Source of the DNA: DASPWW01 sp035461345
GTDB lineage: Bacteria; Actinomycetota; Thermoleophilia; Solirubrobacterales; 70-9
Assembly (NCBI GenBank): GCA_035461345.1
Contig: DATHVJ010000042.1
Span: 1 to 21,629, forward strand
Length of the DNA: 21,629 nt
Direction of reading: 5' to 3'
Shown: positions 14,740 through 21,619 of the stretch, in pieces
How the letters are laid out: each line of letters starts with the position of its first letter
Position numbering within the stretch: position 1 is the stretch's first letter
The notes under the pieces: generated by a model
Databases searched by the model: none
Seen by the model: the letters and a program-made list of their open reading frames with translations, nothing else
What the model was told of the DNA's origin: nothing
Made by a program: the position numbers and the translations under genes

Positions 14740-16218
14740 CTAGAACGCGCCGGTCCCGCGGACGATCGCCGGCACCGTCTGGAACAGGAGCCGGAGATCC
14801 CGCCCGATCGACATGTTCTCGACGTAGTCCAGCTCCACCGCCAGCCGCTCCGCGAACGTCAGCTCCCCCCGGCCGAAGACCTGCATCGGACCGGTCATCC
14901 CCGGCTTGACCGCGAGCCGGAAGCGATGCTCCGGCTCGTAGCGCTCCACGAGCTCGACCTGCTCCGGCCGGGGACCGACGACGCTCATCTCACCGCGCAG
15001 CACGTTGACGAGCTGCGGCAGCTCGTCGAGGCTGAACCGCCGCAGCAGGCGCCCCACCCGGGTCACGCGTGGGTCATTGCGCAGCTTGAACATCGGCTCG
15101 CGGAGCTCGTCGAGCCGCACGATCTCGGATAGCGACTCCTCCGCGTTCGCCGTCATCGTGCGGAGCTTGTGCATGCGGAACGGGCGGCCGCCCGCGCCGG
15201 CGCGAAGCTGAGAGAAGATCACAGGGCCCCGGCTGTCGAGCCGGATGGCCAGCGCGACTAGGGGGAACAGGGGAGCGAGCGCTATCAGCGCCGCCCCGGA
15301 CACCATCACGTCGAAGCCGCGCTTCAACATCCGCGTCGAGCGCGATACGTCCCAGGTGTCGTAGTCGAACACCGGCAGGTCGGCGACCTGGGTGATCCGA
15401 AGCAAAGGGAGCGCCCGGCCGCGCAGCGGCGACACGACGCTCAGCTTGATCTGGTGCACGCGGCACAGGACCACGAGGCGGGCGATCAGGTCGGGGTCGA
15501 CGCTCGCCGACGCGACCACGATCCGATCGACTCCGCTCGTTGCCCGGTCCAGGTCCTCGGCACTCAGCTCGCGATCGGCCAGGCCCTCGCGCCCTCGGAC
15601 GACCCTGAGGTGCATGTCCTTGAACAGCTCCGCCTTGCGGGCGATCGCCTCCGCCAGCTCGCCGTCGCCGATTACGGCCGTCCGCTCCGGCGGAGTCACC
15701 CGCCTCCACAGAGAACGCGCCGCGCCTCGGGCCGCGAACGCTGTCAACGCGGCGCCCACGAACATCCCGGCCGCCCCGGTCGCGTCGAGCGACCCCGCCG
15801 GCGTCAGCGGCAGCAGCAACGCGAGCGATGCGGTGCCCGCCGCCGCCCACGCGAGGATCAACGGGACCTCGTCGATCGTGAGGTGGCGAATCGCTTGGTG
15901 GTCGCGGTCGTACAGCCCGACGAGCTTGGCAAGCACCAGCCACAGGGGCAGGAAGACGAGCGCCCATGGGGCCTCCGCAACCGAGAGCCCGGCCGCGGCC
16001 GTTCCGATGGCAGCGGCAAGAGCGTCGGCAAGCGCCAGCACACGGCGACGGAGCGCGTCCCGCCACCACCGGGGCGCGTCCGTGGGGGGCGCAGCCCGCG
16101 ACGCGGCGCCCGCCACGGCCCCGCCGACCTCAGGTACCGGTGCTCTGCGCTCGGCGTGGCCTCCGAGCGCCACAGCCGCGCGCTTGTCGCTCGCCGCCTC
16201 CGAGGATCTCATGGCCAC
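14740..16218 (-). CDS. Undecaprenyl-phosphate sugar-1-phosphate transferase (WbaP/CpsE-type PHPT)
   Basis: A 492-residue polyprenyl glycosylphosphotransferase from a GTG at 16218. That GTG sits 11 bases after GGAGG; the ATG two codons later is an alternative. After a hydrophilic N-terminus come about four hydrophobic helices (roughly 60-170) and a Rossmann-like domain with TAVIGDGELAEAIARK. The catalytic domain begins at KRGFDV (299-304) with its re-entrant helix. It contains GPVIFSQLRAG, FRMHKLRTM, the Asp-Glu pair of FSLDELPQL (D398, E399), MSVVGPRPEQ and VKPGMTGPMQV. These motifs define the family. The enzyme transfers a sugar phosphate from a nucleotide sugar to undecaprenyl phosphate, priming repeat-unit synthesis on the inner membrane. 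The length and layout fit the long WbaP/CpsE class rather than the short PglC class. It lies 81 bases downstream of the Wzy-like gene. Confidence 0.95.
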   Translation of the reverse strand: MAMRSSEAASDKRAAVALGGHAERRAPVPEVGGAVAGAASRAAPPTDAPRWWRDALRRRVLALADALAAAIGTAAAGLSVAEAPWALVFLPLWLVLAKLVGLYDRDHQAIRHLTIDEVPLILAWAAAGTASLALLLPLTPAGSLDATGAAGMFVGAALTAFAARGAARSLWRRVTPPERTAVIGDGELAEAIARKAELFKDMHLRVVRGREGLADRELSAEDLDRATSGVDRIVVASASVDPDLIARLVVLCRVHQIKLSVVSPLRGRALPLLRITQVADLPVFDYDTWDVSRSTRMLKRGFDVMVSGAALIALAPLFPLVALAIRLDSRGPVIFSQLRAGAGGRPFRMHKLRTMTANAEESLSEIVRLDELREPMFKLRNDPRVTRVGRLLRRFSLDELPQLVNVLRGEMSVVGPRPEQVELVERYEPEHRFRLAVKPGMTGPMQVFGRGELTFAERLAVELDYVENMSIGRDLRLLFQTVPAIVRGTGAF

Positions 16219-16250
16219 CGTTCGGAATTCCTCCCCTGCTCGGAGGTGAG

Positions 16251-16278
16251 GATATTGGACTTCCGCCCGCCAGCGCAA
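16251..16278 (-). promoter_or_regulatory. Possible promoter for the initiating transferase operon
   Basis: The 81-base gap between the Wzy-like and initiating transferase genes has an AT-rich patch unusual for this window. On the minus strand TTGCGC (16278-16273) and AATATC (16256-16251) are spaced by 16 bases, upstream of the GGAGG and GTG start. The match is loose, so the gene may instead be served by read-through from the Wzy-like gene. Confidence 0.22.
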
Positions 16279-16299
16279 TCCCACCAAGCGATCCACGCC

Positions 16300-18180
16300 C
16301 TAGCGACGCCTGAACGCGGGCGCGCGCGGATTCAGCTCTCGCGCCCGTCCGTAGTTGACGAATGCGGCGCTGATGTCGCCGGCCGCCTCGTCGATACGGC
16401 TCGCCACGAACCACAGCGACCAGTCGTCGGGGGCCCGGTCTATCGCCTTCCCAATCTCGCGGCGGGCACCGGTGAAGTTGCCGGCTTGCTCGTGGACGAG
16501 CGCGAGCTGCAGATGCGGCTCCGCCGCCCACGGCTGCAACGTGGACGCATCACTGGCATTCTGGGCCGCCGTCTCCAAGTCCCCGCGCTCGGCGGCCGCC
16601 TCGCTGTCGGCGAGCTTCAGCTCGCCGAGGAACAGCACGCCGGCAACCCACACGGCGGCCCACCCAGCCAAGAGCGTGGCTACCCCCCACCCGAACGCGC
16701 GGCGATCCGGTGCCGGCTGCATGCGGCGAAAGGTCGCTGGACCGGTCAGGAGACCAACCGCGACGACCACTGGCCCGAAGACGGCCGGGATCTCCCACGT
16801 CCAGTCGATCGCAGCCGAAAAGATCCCAGCCGCGAGCACCGCCAATGTTGCCTCCACCACGCCCGCGCGCGAGCCGCCGGATTTGCGCCGCCTCCAGCCG
16901 TGCACGGCACCAAGCACAAGGAACGAAATGACGAGAATCACACCCCCGGCTCCAAGCTCGCCGAGCGTCTCCCAAAACAGAGAGTGCGCGTTGCGAACCA
17001 CGACCGAGAGCGAGCCGTGCTGACTCCACCACGCCTCGTAGCCCCCAGCCCCGATCCCCGTAATCGGCTTCTCGGCGAACGCGTCCGCCGCCGTCGACCA
17101 AAACTGGTATCGCCCGCTGCTGGCGCCTCGCGTCAGGTCGCCTGAGACAGAGAACTCCTGTAGCTGCTCCCCCTCGGGCGGCTGCTTGAACTCGTCGAAG
17201 CGGGCAACTGGATCGGCCGCGATCAACGCTCCGACCGCCAAAACCCCAGCCGCGGCCAACGCCACGCGCGGAGCTCGCCATGAGAGTTTCAGCCGGGCGA
17301 GCCGATCGTCGATCAGGTAGCGGACCAGGCCCACCGATGCGCCGACGATCAGCGTCGCCAACAGGATCTCGTCGCCGGCGAATCGCGCCGCCGAAGTACC
17401 CGGGTCGTCGACCAGCAGCGGCCGCTGCTCGGTGAGCGCGATCAGGACGCCGCCTCCCACGGCTGCGATCGCGAGCCCGCCCAGCAGGCGGGTCCGCGCG
17501 GGGCCGAGAGCGATCAGCACGCCGACTCCCACGATGCCGGCACTCATCGCCCCGCGGGAGGAGGTGAGATAGATCGTGAGAAGTATCGCCGGAAGCGCCG
17601 CGAGCGCGAGCGAACGGCCGACGCGTGTCTCGCCACGGGCCGCGAGCCACACCAGCAGCACGGCTCCGAGGGCCATGCAGGCGCCGAGCCCGTTCCAGTA
17701 CCCAATCGGGAAGCTCAGCCGCCCCCGGGCGGAGGGGATCGACGTACCGATCTCGTTGTCCCCACCCGGTAGACCGGGCTGCAACCGGCTCCCGAGCGCC
17801 AGCGCCGCGACGGCGACGAGCCCCATCGCGAGCCCGAGGAGCCAGCTCCGGGCGCTCCCCTGTGCGGATGCCAGGACGACGAGGGCGAACATGCCCACGT
17901 ACCCCGCGACCCGGACCACCTCGACGAAGGCCCGTCCATCGTCGTTTGCCCACGCCAGCGATAGCGCGGTGAGCACGGCGAGCGCCGCGATGCAGACGCC
18001 GGCGGCGATCGCGGGCCGCGGCACCCCGGCGCGCGGCCACGCCCCCACTGCGAGCCCCACGATTACCGCCCACCAGATAACGAGGGTCCCGGCCGCGATC
18101 GCCTCCGGCGAGTTGCTGCCATCAGGCAGCGCCACGATCACGTAGATGACCGCAACTCCGACGGCGAAGGCGTGTTTCAT
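16300..18180 (-). CDS. O-antigen ligase/polymerase-like membrane protein (Wzy/WaaL) with C-terminal TPR-like tail
   Basis: A 626-residue protein from the ATG at 18180; a GTG six codons upstream is an alternative. About a dozen hydrophobic segments span residues 1-515. Features typical of Wzy_C proteins are a conserved LTSSRGA segment and a large extracytoplasmic loop carrying RYQFWSTAADAF, PITGIGAGGYEAWW and NAHSLFWETLGELG, followed by more helices. Residues about 518-626 are soluble and helical with TPR-like spacing (AAERGDLETAAQNA, then NFTGARREIGKAI and ISAAFVNYGRAREL). Polymerase-like proteins with such tails occur in actinobacterial and other exopolysaccharide loci. The protein is expected to polymerise or ligate undecaprenyl-linked repeat units outside the membrane. 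It heads the minus-strand block containing the initiating transferase. Polymerase and ligase cannot be told apart from sequence alone. Confidence 0.88.
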   Translation of the reverse strand: MKHAFAVGVAVIYVIVALPDGSNSPEAIAAGTLVIWWAVIVGLAVGAWPRAGVPRPAIAAGVCIAALAVLTALSLAWANDDGRAFVEVVRVAGYVGMFALVVLASAQGSARSWLLGLAMGLVAVAALALGSRLQPGLPGGDNEIGTSIPSARGRLSFPIGYWNGLGACMALGAVLLVWLAARGETRVGRSLALAALPAILLTIYLTSSRGAMSAGIVGVGVLIALGPARTRLLGGLAIAAVGGGVLIALTEQRPLLVDDPGTSAARFAGDEILLATLIVGASVGLVRYLIDDRLARLKLSWRAPRVALAAAGVLAVGALIAADPVARFDEFKQPPEGEQLQEFSVSGDLTRGASSGRYQFWSTAADAFAEKPITGIGAGGYEAWWSQHGSLSVVVRNAHSLFWETLGELGAGGVILVISFLVLGAVHGWRRRKSGGSRAGVVEATLAVLAAGIFSAAIDWTWEIPAVFGPVVVAVGLLTGPATFRRMQPAPDRRAFGWGVATLLAGWAAVWVAGVLFLGELKLADSEAAAERGDLETAAQNASDASTLQPWAAEPHLQLALVHEQAGNFTGARREIGKAIDRAPDDWSLWFVASRIDEAAGDISAAFVNYGRARELNPRAPAFRRR

Positions 18181-18204
18181 CGGCGACCGTGCGCTCACCC
18201 GATC

Positions 18205-18226
18205 GGCTCCGGCTGGGCGCGGAGCC
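18205..18226. promoter_or_regulatory. Inverted repeat between divergent Wzy-like and hydrolase genes
   Basis: The 102-base divergent gap holds GGCTCC (18205-18210) and its complement GGAGCC (18221-18226) with a 10-base loop. It may be a hairpin or operator. Chance occurrence is not excluded. Confidence 0.2.
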
Positions 18227-18231
18227 TCGGT

Positions 18232-18259
18232 TTGGCGCCCATCCTCTCCCGAGTAGCGT
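18232..18259 (+). promoter_or_regulatory. Candidate promoter for hydrolase cassette 1
   Basis: TTGGCG at 18232-18237 and TAGCGT at 18254-18259 are separated by 16 bases. The ATG at 18283 follows 23 bases later, leaving a short leader. The -10 fits TAnnnT and the -35 resembles TTGnnn. No clear Shine-Dalgarno sequence precedes the ATG. Confidence 0.3.
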
Positions 18260-18282
18260 TGGGCGGCCTGTCGATCCAGCAG

Positions 18283-19383
18283 ATGAACCAAGATCACGCG
18301 AAGTCTAGGTGCGCTCTGTTCGTCGCCACGACCGTGGCGCTCGTCCTCGTGCTGCCGGCCTCCCAGGCCGGTGCCGTGAAACGCGCGTTCTTCGGCACGG
18401 TCCCGGCCGAGACCCCCTCAGCGGCGGAGTTCGGATCGATGGGCGACGCGAGGGTGGGGACGTACCGGTTCCCGCTCGACTGGTCGCAGATCCAGCCGAC
18501 GCAGGGGACGCCACCTGACTGGTCCGCGATCGACGCCCAGGTCGAGAACGCGGCGCTGAACGGGATCGAGATCCTCCCCATCGCCTATGGCTCGCCGGGC
18601 TTCGCCGCGGGAGACCGCCGCGAACCGCCGCTCGGATCGAGGCAGGCGAAGCAGGCCTGGAAGGACTTCCTCGAGGCAGTCGTGGAGCGGTATGGCCGCG
18701 GCGGAGATTTCTGGTCCGACTTCGAGCCTGAGCACCCGGGCGTGAAGCCGCGGCCGCTCACCTGGTTGCAGGTCTGGAACGAGCAGAACTCGCCCACCTT
18801 CTACGTGCCGAAACCATCTCCGAAGGAGTACGCGAAGCTGCTGAAGATCTCGAACCGGGCGCTCGCCGGCACCGACGTCGACATCGTGCTCGGGGGCATG
18901 TTTGGAACCCCGCGCCGCAACAAGGGGATCTACTCGTGGAAATTCCTCAAACGGCTGTACAAGGTGAAGCGCGCCAAGAAGCTCTTCGACGCCGTCGCCT
19001 TGCATCCCTACTCGCCAAACCTCGAGGGGATCAAGGCCCAGATCAGGCTCGTGCGCAAGCAGATGAAGAAGGCAAATGATCGCAACACCCCGATCTGGAT
19101 CAGCGAGATCGGCTGGGGCTCGGCAGGGACCAAGGGCCAGCCGCTGGCCAAATCGGAGACGGGGCAGAGGAAGATGCTGCGAAAGTCGTTCAACCTGATA
19201 CTTGACCGAAAGGGAAAGTGGAAAGTCAGGCGGGTGCTGTGGTTCGCGTGGCGCGACCCCGACACCGATGAGGACGTCGTCGGAGGCGTGTGTCACTGGT
19301 GCGGATCCGCCGGCCTCCATGACGTCGACCTCGCGCCCAAACCCGCGCTCGGCCAGTACCGCAAGTTCACGGGGGCGGCGTGA
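18283..19383 (+). CDS. Secreted clan GH-A-like glycoside hydrolase, cassette 1
   Basis: A 366-residue protein from the ATG at 18283. A signal peptide is evident: basic start, hydrophobic LFVATTVALVLVLPA, and cleavage near ASQAGA (26-31). The body looks like a (beta/alpha)8 barrel of clan GH-A (GH39/GH5-like). LQVWNEQNS has Asn-Glu at the acid/base position (E167), and IWISEIGWGS has the presumed nucleophile (E275). VALHPYSPN (238-246) and WFAWRD near the C-terminus also fit. A CHWC pair near the end may form a disulfide. It should act outside the cell on a polysaccharide, perhaps the polymer made by this locus. It is followed after 64 bases by a small membrane-anchored protein; the same pair recurs immediately downstream. 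Family number and substrate are not determinable by eye. Confidence 0.85.
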   Translation: MNQDHAKSRCALFVATTVALVLVLPASQAGAVKRAFFGTVPAETPSAAEFGSMGDARVGTYRFPLDWSQIQPTQGTPPDWSAIDAQVENAALNGIEILPIAYGSPGFAAGDRREPPLGSRQAKQAWKDFLEAVVERYGRGGDFWSDFEPEHPGVKPRPLTWLQVWNEQNSPTFYVPKPSPKEYAKLLKISNRALAGTDVDIVLGGMFGTPRRNKGIYSWKFLKRLYKVKRAKKLFDAVALHPYSPNLEGIKAQIRLVRKQMKKANDRNTPIWISEIGWGSAGTKGQPLAKSETGQRKMLRKSFNLILDRKGKWKVRRVLWFAWRDPDTDEDVVGGVCHWCGSAGLHDVDLAPKPALGQYRKFTGAA

Positions 19384-19405
19384 CGGGCCCGGGGCTTGCG
19401 GCGAC

Positions 19406-19437
19406 CGCTCGAGCGAGACCTGTCGATTCGCTAGGGT
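19406..19437 (+). promoter_or_regulatory. Candidate leaderless promoter with palindrome
   Basis: TAGGGT at 19432-19437 lies 10 bases before the GTG at 19448 and sits in ATTCGCTAGGGT. The equivalent position before the paralogue at 21134 reads ATTCGCTAAGGT. A perfect 10-bp palindrome, CGCTCGAGCG (19406-19415), occupies the place where a -35 box would be expected and could be an operator. No good -35 match is present. Confidence 0.35.
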
Positions 19438-19447
19438 GCAGCACTTC

Positions 19448-19978
19448 GTGACCCGAGGCGGACACCGCAATAGGAGGATCGCGCTGGTCGTCTGCGTGTA
19501 CACCGGGTCGCTCGCGTGCACCGGGTCGCTCGCGCTGCCGGCTCCGGCTGGCGCCCAGTCGGCGGTCGACGAGTACACGCTCGACATCCCCGGCGGAGGC
19601 GGTTCGGGCTCGGGCCAGGGCTCTCCCCCCTCGAGCGCTGCGGCTTCCGGCCCCGCGAGTGGATCTGCCAAACCGGGTGGGGGGACAGAGTCCGAAAGCG
19701 AGCAACGAGGGCATGCTGCCAGCGGAGGTGGCGACGAGGGCCCCGGGCCGACGGGAGCAGTCGGACGTGCGGGGGCGAGCATTCCGGGATTCGCGCCGTT
19801 GCATGAGGGCGTTGGTCGCGCTGCCGACACCAGCGGTCGAACCGCCCCCGACGTGGTCGCTGACACGCTCCTCGACGACGCGATGCTGCCGATACTGGCG
19901 GCGCTCGCGCTGATCACCGGCATCGGCGCGTGGCGTGTGCTGCGCCACCGCCACACGCCGACAGGGGCGGCCGGCTGA
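19448..19978 (+). CDS. Small exported protein with conserved VDEYTLDIPG motif and C-terminal membrane segment, copy 1
   Basis: A 176-residue protein of no family I recognise. I chose the GTG at 19448 because MTRGGHRNRRIA aligns with MIRGRTSRRIA of the paralogue at 21134; another GTG at 19436 would add four residues. The layout is a signal peptide ending near PAGA, then QSAVDEYTLDIPGGGG at the mature N-terminus, a Gly/Ser/Pro-rich probably disordered linker, and VVADTLLDDAMLP. A single hydrophobic helix (LAALALITGIGAW) and a basic tail (RVLRHRH) follow. This predicts an extracytoplasmic protein anchored by its C-terminus. An 18-bp in-frame duplication lengthens the signal peptide by six residues (YTGSLA, CTGSLA). 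It overlaps the next hydrolase gene by one base (TGATG). Its ends are nearly identical in DNA to copy 2 while the linker differs. A surface anchor or partner for the hydrolases is an inference. Confidence 0.8.
   Translation: MTRGGHRNRRIALVVCVYTGSLACTGSLALPAPAGAQSAVDEYTLDIPGGGGSGSGQGSPPSSAAASGPASGSAKPGGGTESESEQRGHAASGGGDEGPGPTGAVGRAGASIPGFAPLHEGVGRAADTSGRTAPDVVADTLLDDAMLPILAALALITGIGAWRVLRHRHTPTGAAG
19499..19534 (+). repeat. 18-bp tandem repeat in signal-peptide region
   Basis: Units 19499-19516 and 19517-19534 differ at one base and keep the reading frame, encoding YTGSLA then CTGSLA. The paralogue at 21134 lacks this duplication. The likely cause is replication slippage. Confidence 0.85.
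19550..19636 (+). repeat. Direct repeat A, copy 1 (identical to 21221-21307)
   Basis: These 87 bases, encoding the end of the signal peptide and the VDEYTLDIPG motif region, are identical to 21221-21307, including third codon positions. Similarity continues with few changes to about 19658. The offset is 1671 bases. Confidence 0.9.
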
Positions 19979-19988
19979 TGCGGCGGCG
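19853..19988 (+). repeat. Direct repeat B, copy 1 (identical to 21494-21629)
   Basis: These 136 bases cover the C-terminal membrane segment and basic tail, the stop codon, and the first 11 bases of the next hydrolase gene. They are identical to 21494-21629, where the window ends, so the repeat may be longer. The offset is 1641 bases, 30 less than repeat A, equal to a ten-residue length difference in the linker. Confidence 0.9.
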
Positions 19989-21072
19989 AGCGCGGGTTCT
20001 TGCGATCCTGGTTGCGGCGGTGTCGGTGGGGATGCTTGCGTTTGCGGGATCGGCCGCCGCGCGCAAGGCCCCGAAGGAGTTCGTCGGCCTCGTCCCCCAG
20101 AACTCGCTGTCCACCGCCGACCTCGATCGCATGGCGCGCGGCAAGGTGGGAGTGGTCCGATTCCCGCTCAAGTGGGAGGCAGTCGAGCCGATCGACGACC
20201 AGTTCGACTTCGTCGCCTTCGACCGCCTGATCGGCGATCTCGCCGCGCATGGGATCCGGCCGTTTCCGACCGTCTCGGGTGTGCCCGGCTACGCGGGCTC
20301 CGACGCACTCGCGCTGCCGGTCGCATCGCCCTCACAGAGGGCTCAGTGGCAGGAGTTCCTGCGCGCGGTCGTGAACCGCTACGGCCAGGGCGGCACCTAC
20401 TGGGCAAGCGTCTACCCCACCCAGCATCCCGGCGCCGCGCCGCTACCGGTGAAGACGGTTCAGATCTGGAACGAGCAGAACGGCCCCAAGCACGCCCACT
20501 TCCCCAACCCTGGTCTCTACGCGGAGCTGGTGAAGGTCTCGCACGAGGCGATCGCCAGCGAGGACCCAAGCATGCAGGTGCTGCTGGGGGGCATGTTCGG
20601 CACCCCCACTGGCGAGGGGGGGATCAAGGCGTGGAAATTCATCAAGCGCCTCTACGGCACCGCCGGGGTGAAGGGCGCCTTCGACGGCATCGCCCTGCAT
20701 CCCTACTCCCCCGACCTCAAGGGGATCAAGAAGCAGATCGGGAAGATGCGCAAGGCGCTGAAGAAGAAGAAGGACGGAAAAAAGAAGCTGTGGCTGACCG
20801 AGATCGGGTGGGGATCGAAGAAGGGCGGCACCACGAGCCGGCTCGGCGTCGGCAAGAAGAAGCAGGCGAAGCTGCTCAAGAAGTCGTTCAAGCTGCTGCT
20901 CAAGAAGCGCGGCAAGTGGAAGATCGGCGGCGTGCTCTATTACACGTGGCGGGACGTGCCGAAAAGCGAGTCCCCGTGCGACTGGTGCACCTCGGCGGGG
21001 CTGTTCAACACCACCGGCTCCAAGGCCAAGCCGGCCTGGAAGCAGTACGTCAAGTTCACCGGCGGGTCTTGA
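19978..21072 (+). CDS. Secreted clan GH-A-like glycoside hydrolase with lysine-rich C-terminal half, cassette 2
   Basis: A 364-residue paralogue of the hydrolase at 18283. The ATG at 19978 overlaps the preceding stop (TGATG). The signal peptide is MRRRARV followed by a hydrophobic stretch ending near GSAAARK. Catalytic positions are conserved: IWNEQNG (E166) and LWLTEIGWGS (E275), with ALHPYSPDL and YTWRD. The CDWCTSAG cysteine pair is also kept. Residues about 248-318 are strikingly lysine-rich (for example KKKKDGKKK), giving the barrel's C-terminal half a strong positive charge and AAG-rich codon use. This could favour binding to an acidic polysaccharide or cell wall. By eye, identity to the first hydrolase is moderate, well below the near-identity of the accompanying small proteins' ends. 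Its substrate is probably the local polymer, but this is inference. Confidence 0.85.
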   Translation: MRRRARVLAILVAAVSVGMLAFAGSAAARKAPKEFVGLVPQNSLSTADLDRMARGKVGVVRFPLKWEAVEPIDDQFDFVAFDRLIGDLAAHGIRPFPTVSGVPGYAGSDALALPVASPSQRAQWQEFLRAVVNRYGQGGTYWASVYPTQHPGAAPLPVKTVQIWNEQNGPKHAHFPNPGLYAELVKVSHEAIASEDPSMQVLLGGMFGTPTGEGGIKAWKFIKRLYGTAGVKGAFDGIALHPYSPDLKGIKKQIGKMRKALKKKKDGKKKLWLTEIGWGSKKGGTTSRLGVGKKKQAKLLKKSFKLLLKKRGKWKIGGVLYYTWRDVPKSESPCDWCTSAGLFNTTGSKAKPAWKQYVKFTGGS

Positions 21073-21096
21073 GCCGGTCAGGGCTACGTCTTGACG

Positions 21097-21126
21097 TTGC
21101 AAGCTATCGCAAACATTCGCTAAGGT
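21097..21126 (+). promoter_or_regulatory. Candidate leaderless promoter for small exported protein, copy 2
   Basis: TTGCAA (21097-21102) and TAAGGT (21121-21126) are separated by 18 bases. The ATG at 21134 begins 7 bases after the -10, so the transcript would start at the initiation codon. An upstream TTGACG (21091) is closer to the -35 consensus but spaced 24 bases away. There is no Shine-Dalgarno sequence, which agrees with a leaderless message. Confidence 0.45.
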
Positions 21127-21133
21127 CGCCGGC

Positions 21134-21619
21134 ATGATCCGCGGCAGGACCTCGAGGCGGATCGCGAGGCTAGCTGCCTGCGCGTGTCTCGCCCTCGCAG
21201 GAGCAGCCCCGGCGACCGTCGGCGCCCAGTCGGCGGTCGACGAGTACACGCTCGACATCCCCGGCGGAGGCGGTTCGGGCTCGGGCCAGGGCTCTCCCCC
21301 CTCGAGCACTGCGGCTTCCGGCCCCGCGAGCGGCTCTGCCCGGACCGCTGGCGGGAGGTCAGCGGACAAGGGGACGGGGCCAAATGCTGCGCGCAACTCC
21401 GACACGGGAGGGTCGGGTGATCTCGACGACGGTCGCTCCGGGACGACCAGCGCGAGCTCAGACGCCAGGCCGGATCATCGCAGCGCCCCCGAGGTGGTCG
21501 CTGACACGCTCCTCGACGACGCGATGCTGCCGATACTGGCGGCGCTCGCGCTGATCACCGGCATCGGCGCGTGGCGTGTGCTGCGCCACCGCCACACGCC
21601 GACAGGGGCGGCCGGCTGA
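21134..21619 (+). CDS. Small exported protein with conserved VDEYTLDIPG motif and C-terminal membrane segment, copy 2
   Basis: A 161-residue paralogue of the protein at 19448. It has a signal peptide (MIRGRTSRRIAR, then a hydrophobic stretch ending ATVGA), QSAVDEYTLDIPGGGG, and a Ser/Gly/Asp-rich linker unlike that of copy 1. The closing VVADTLLDDAMLP, hydrophobic helix and RVLRHRHTPTGAAG are identical in protein and DNA to copy 1. The last 5-7 bases before the stop lead into an overlapping ATG at 21619, the start of a probable third hydrolase. A C-terminally anchored surface protein is predicted. The motif does not match the LPXTG sortase signal; whether it is a processing or assembly signal is unknown. 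Confidence 0.8.
   Translation: MIRGRTSRRIARLAACACLALAGAAPATVGAQSAVDEYTLDIPGGGGSGSGQGSPPSSTAASGPASGSARTAGGRSADKGTGPNAARNSDTGGSGDLDDGRSGTTSASSDARPDHRSAPEVVADTLLDDAMLPILAALALITGIGAWRVLRHRHTPTGAAG
21221..21307 (+). repeat. Direct repeat A, copy 2
   Basis: Identical to 19550-19636, encoding the motif region of the second small exported protein. Confidence 0.9.

Noticed and set aside
15454..17145. Plus-strand open frame of about 563 codons
   Set aside because: It spans parts of two real minus-strand genes and the gap between them, with no motif, so it is a GC-driven shadow.
18418..20250. Minus-strand open frame of about 610 codons across the first hydrolase cassette
   Set aside because: It runs antisense across a hydrolase, a small protein and the next hydrolase. 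Those genes have signal peptides and paralogues supporting them.
21202..21320. Possible LPXTG-type sortase signal in the small exported proteins
   Set aside because: The DIPGGGG motif is near the mature N-terminus, not before the C-terminal helix, and the C-terminal region has no LPXTG-like sequence.
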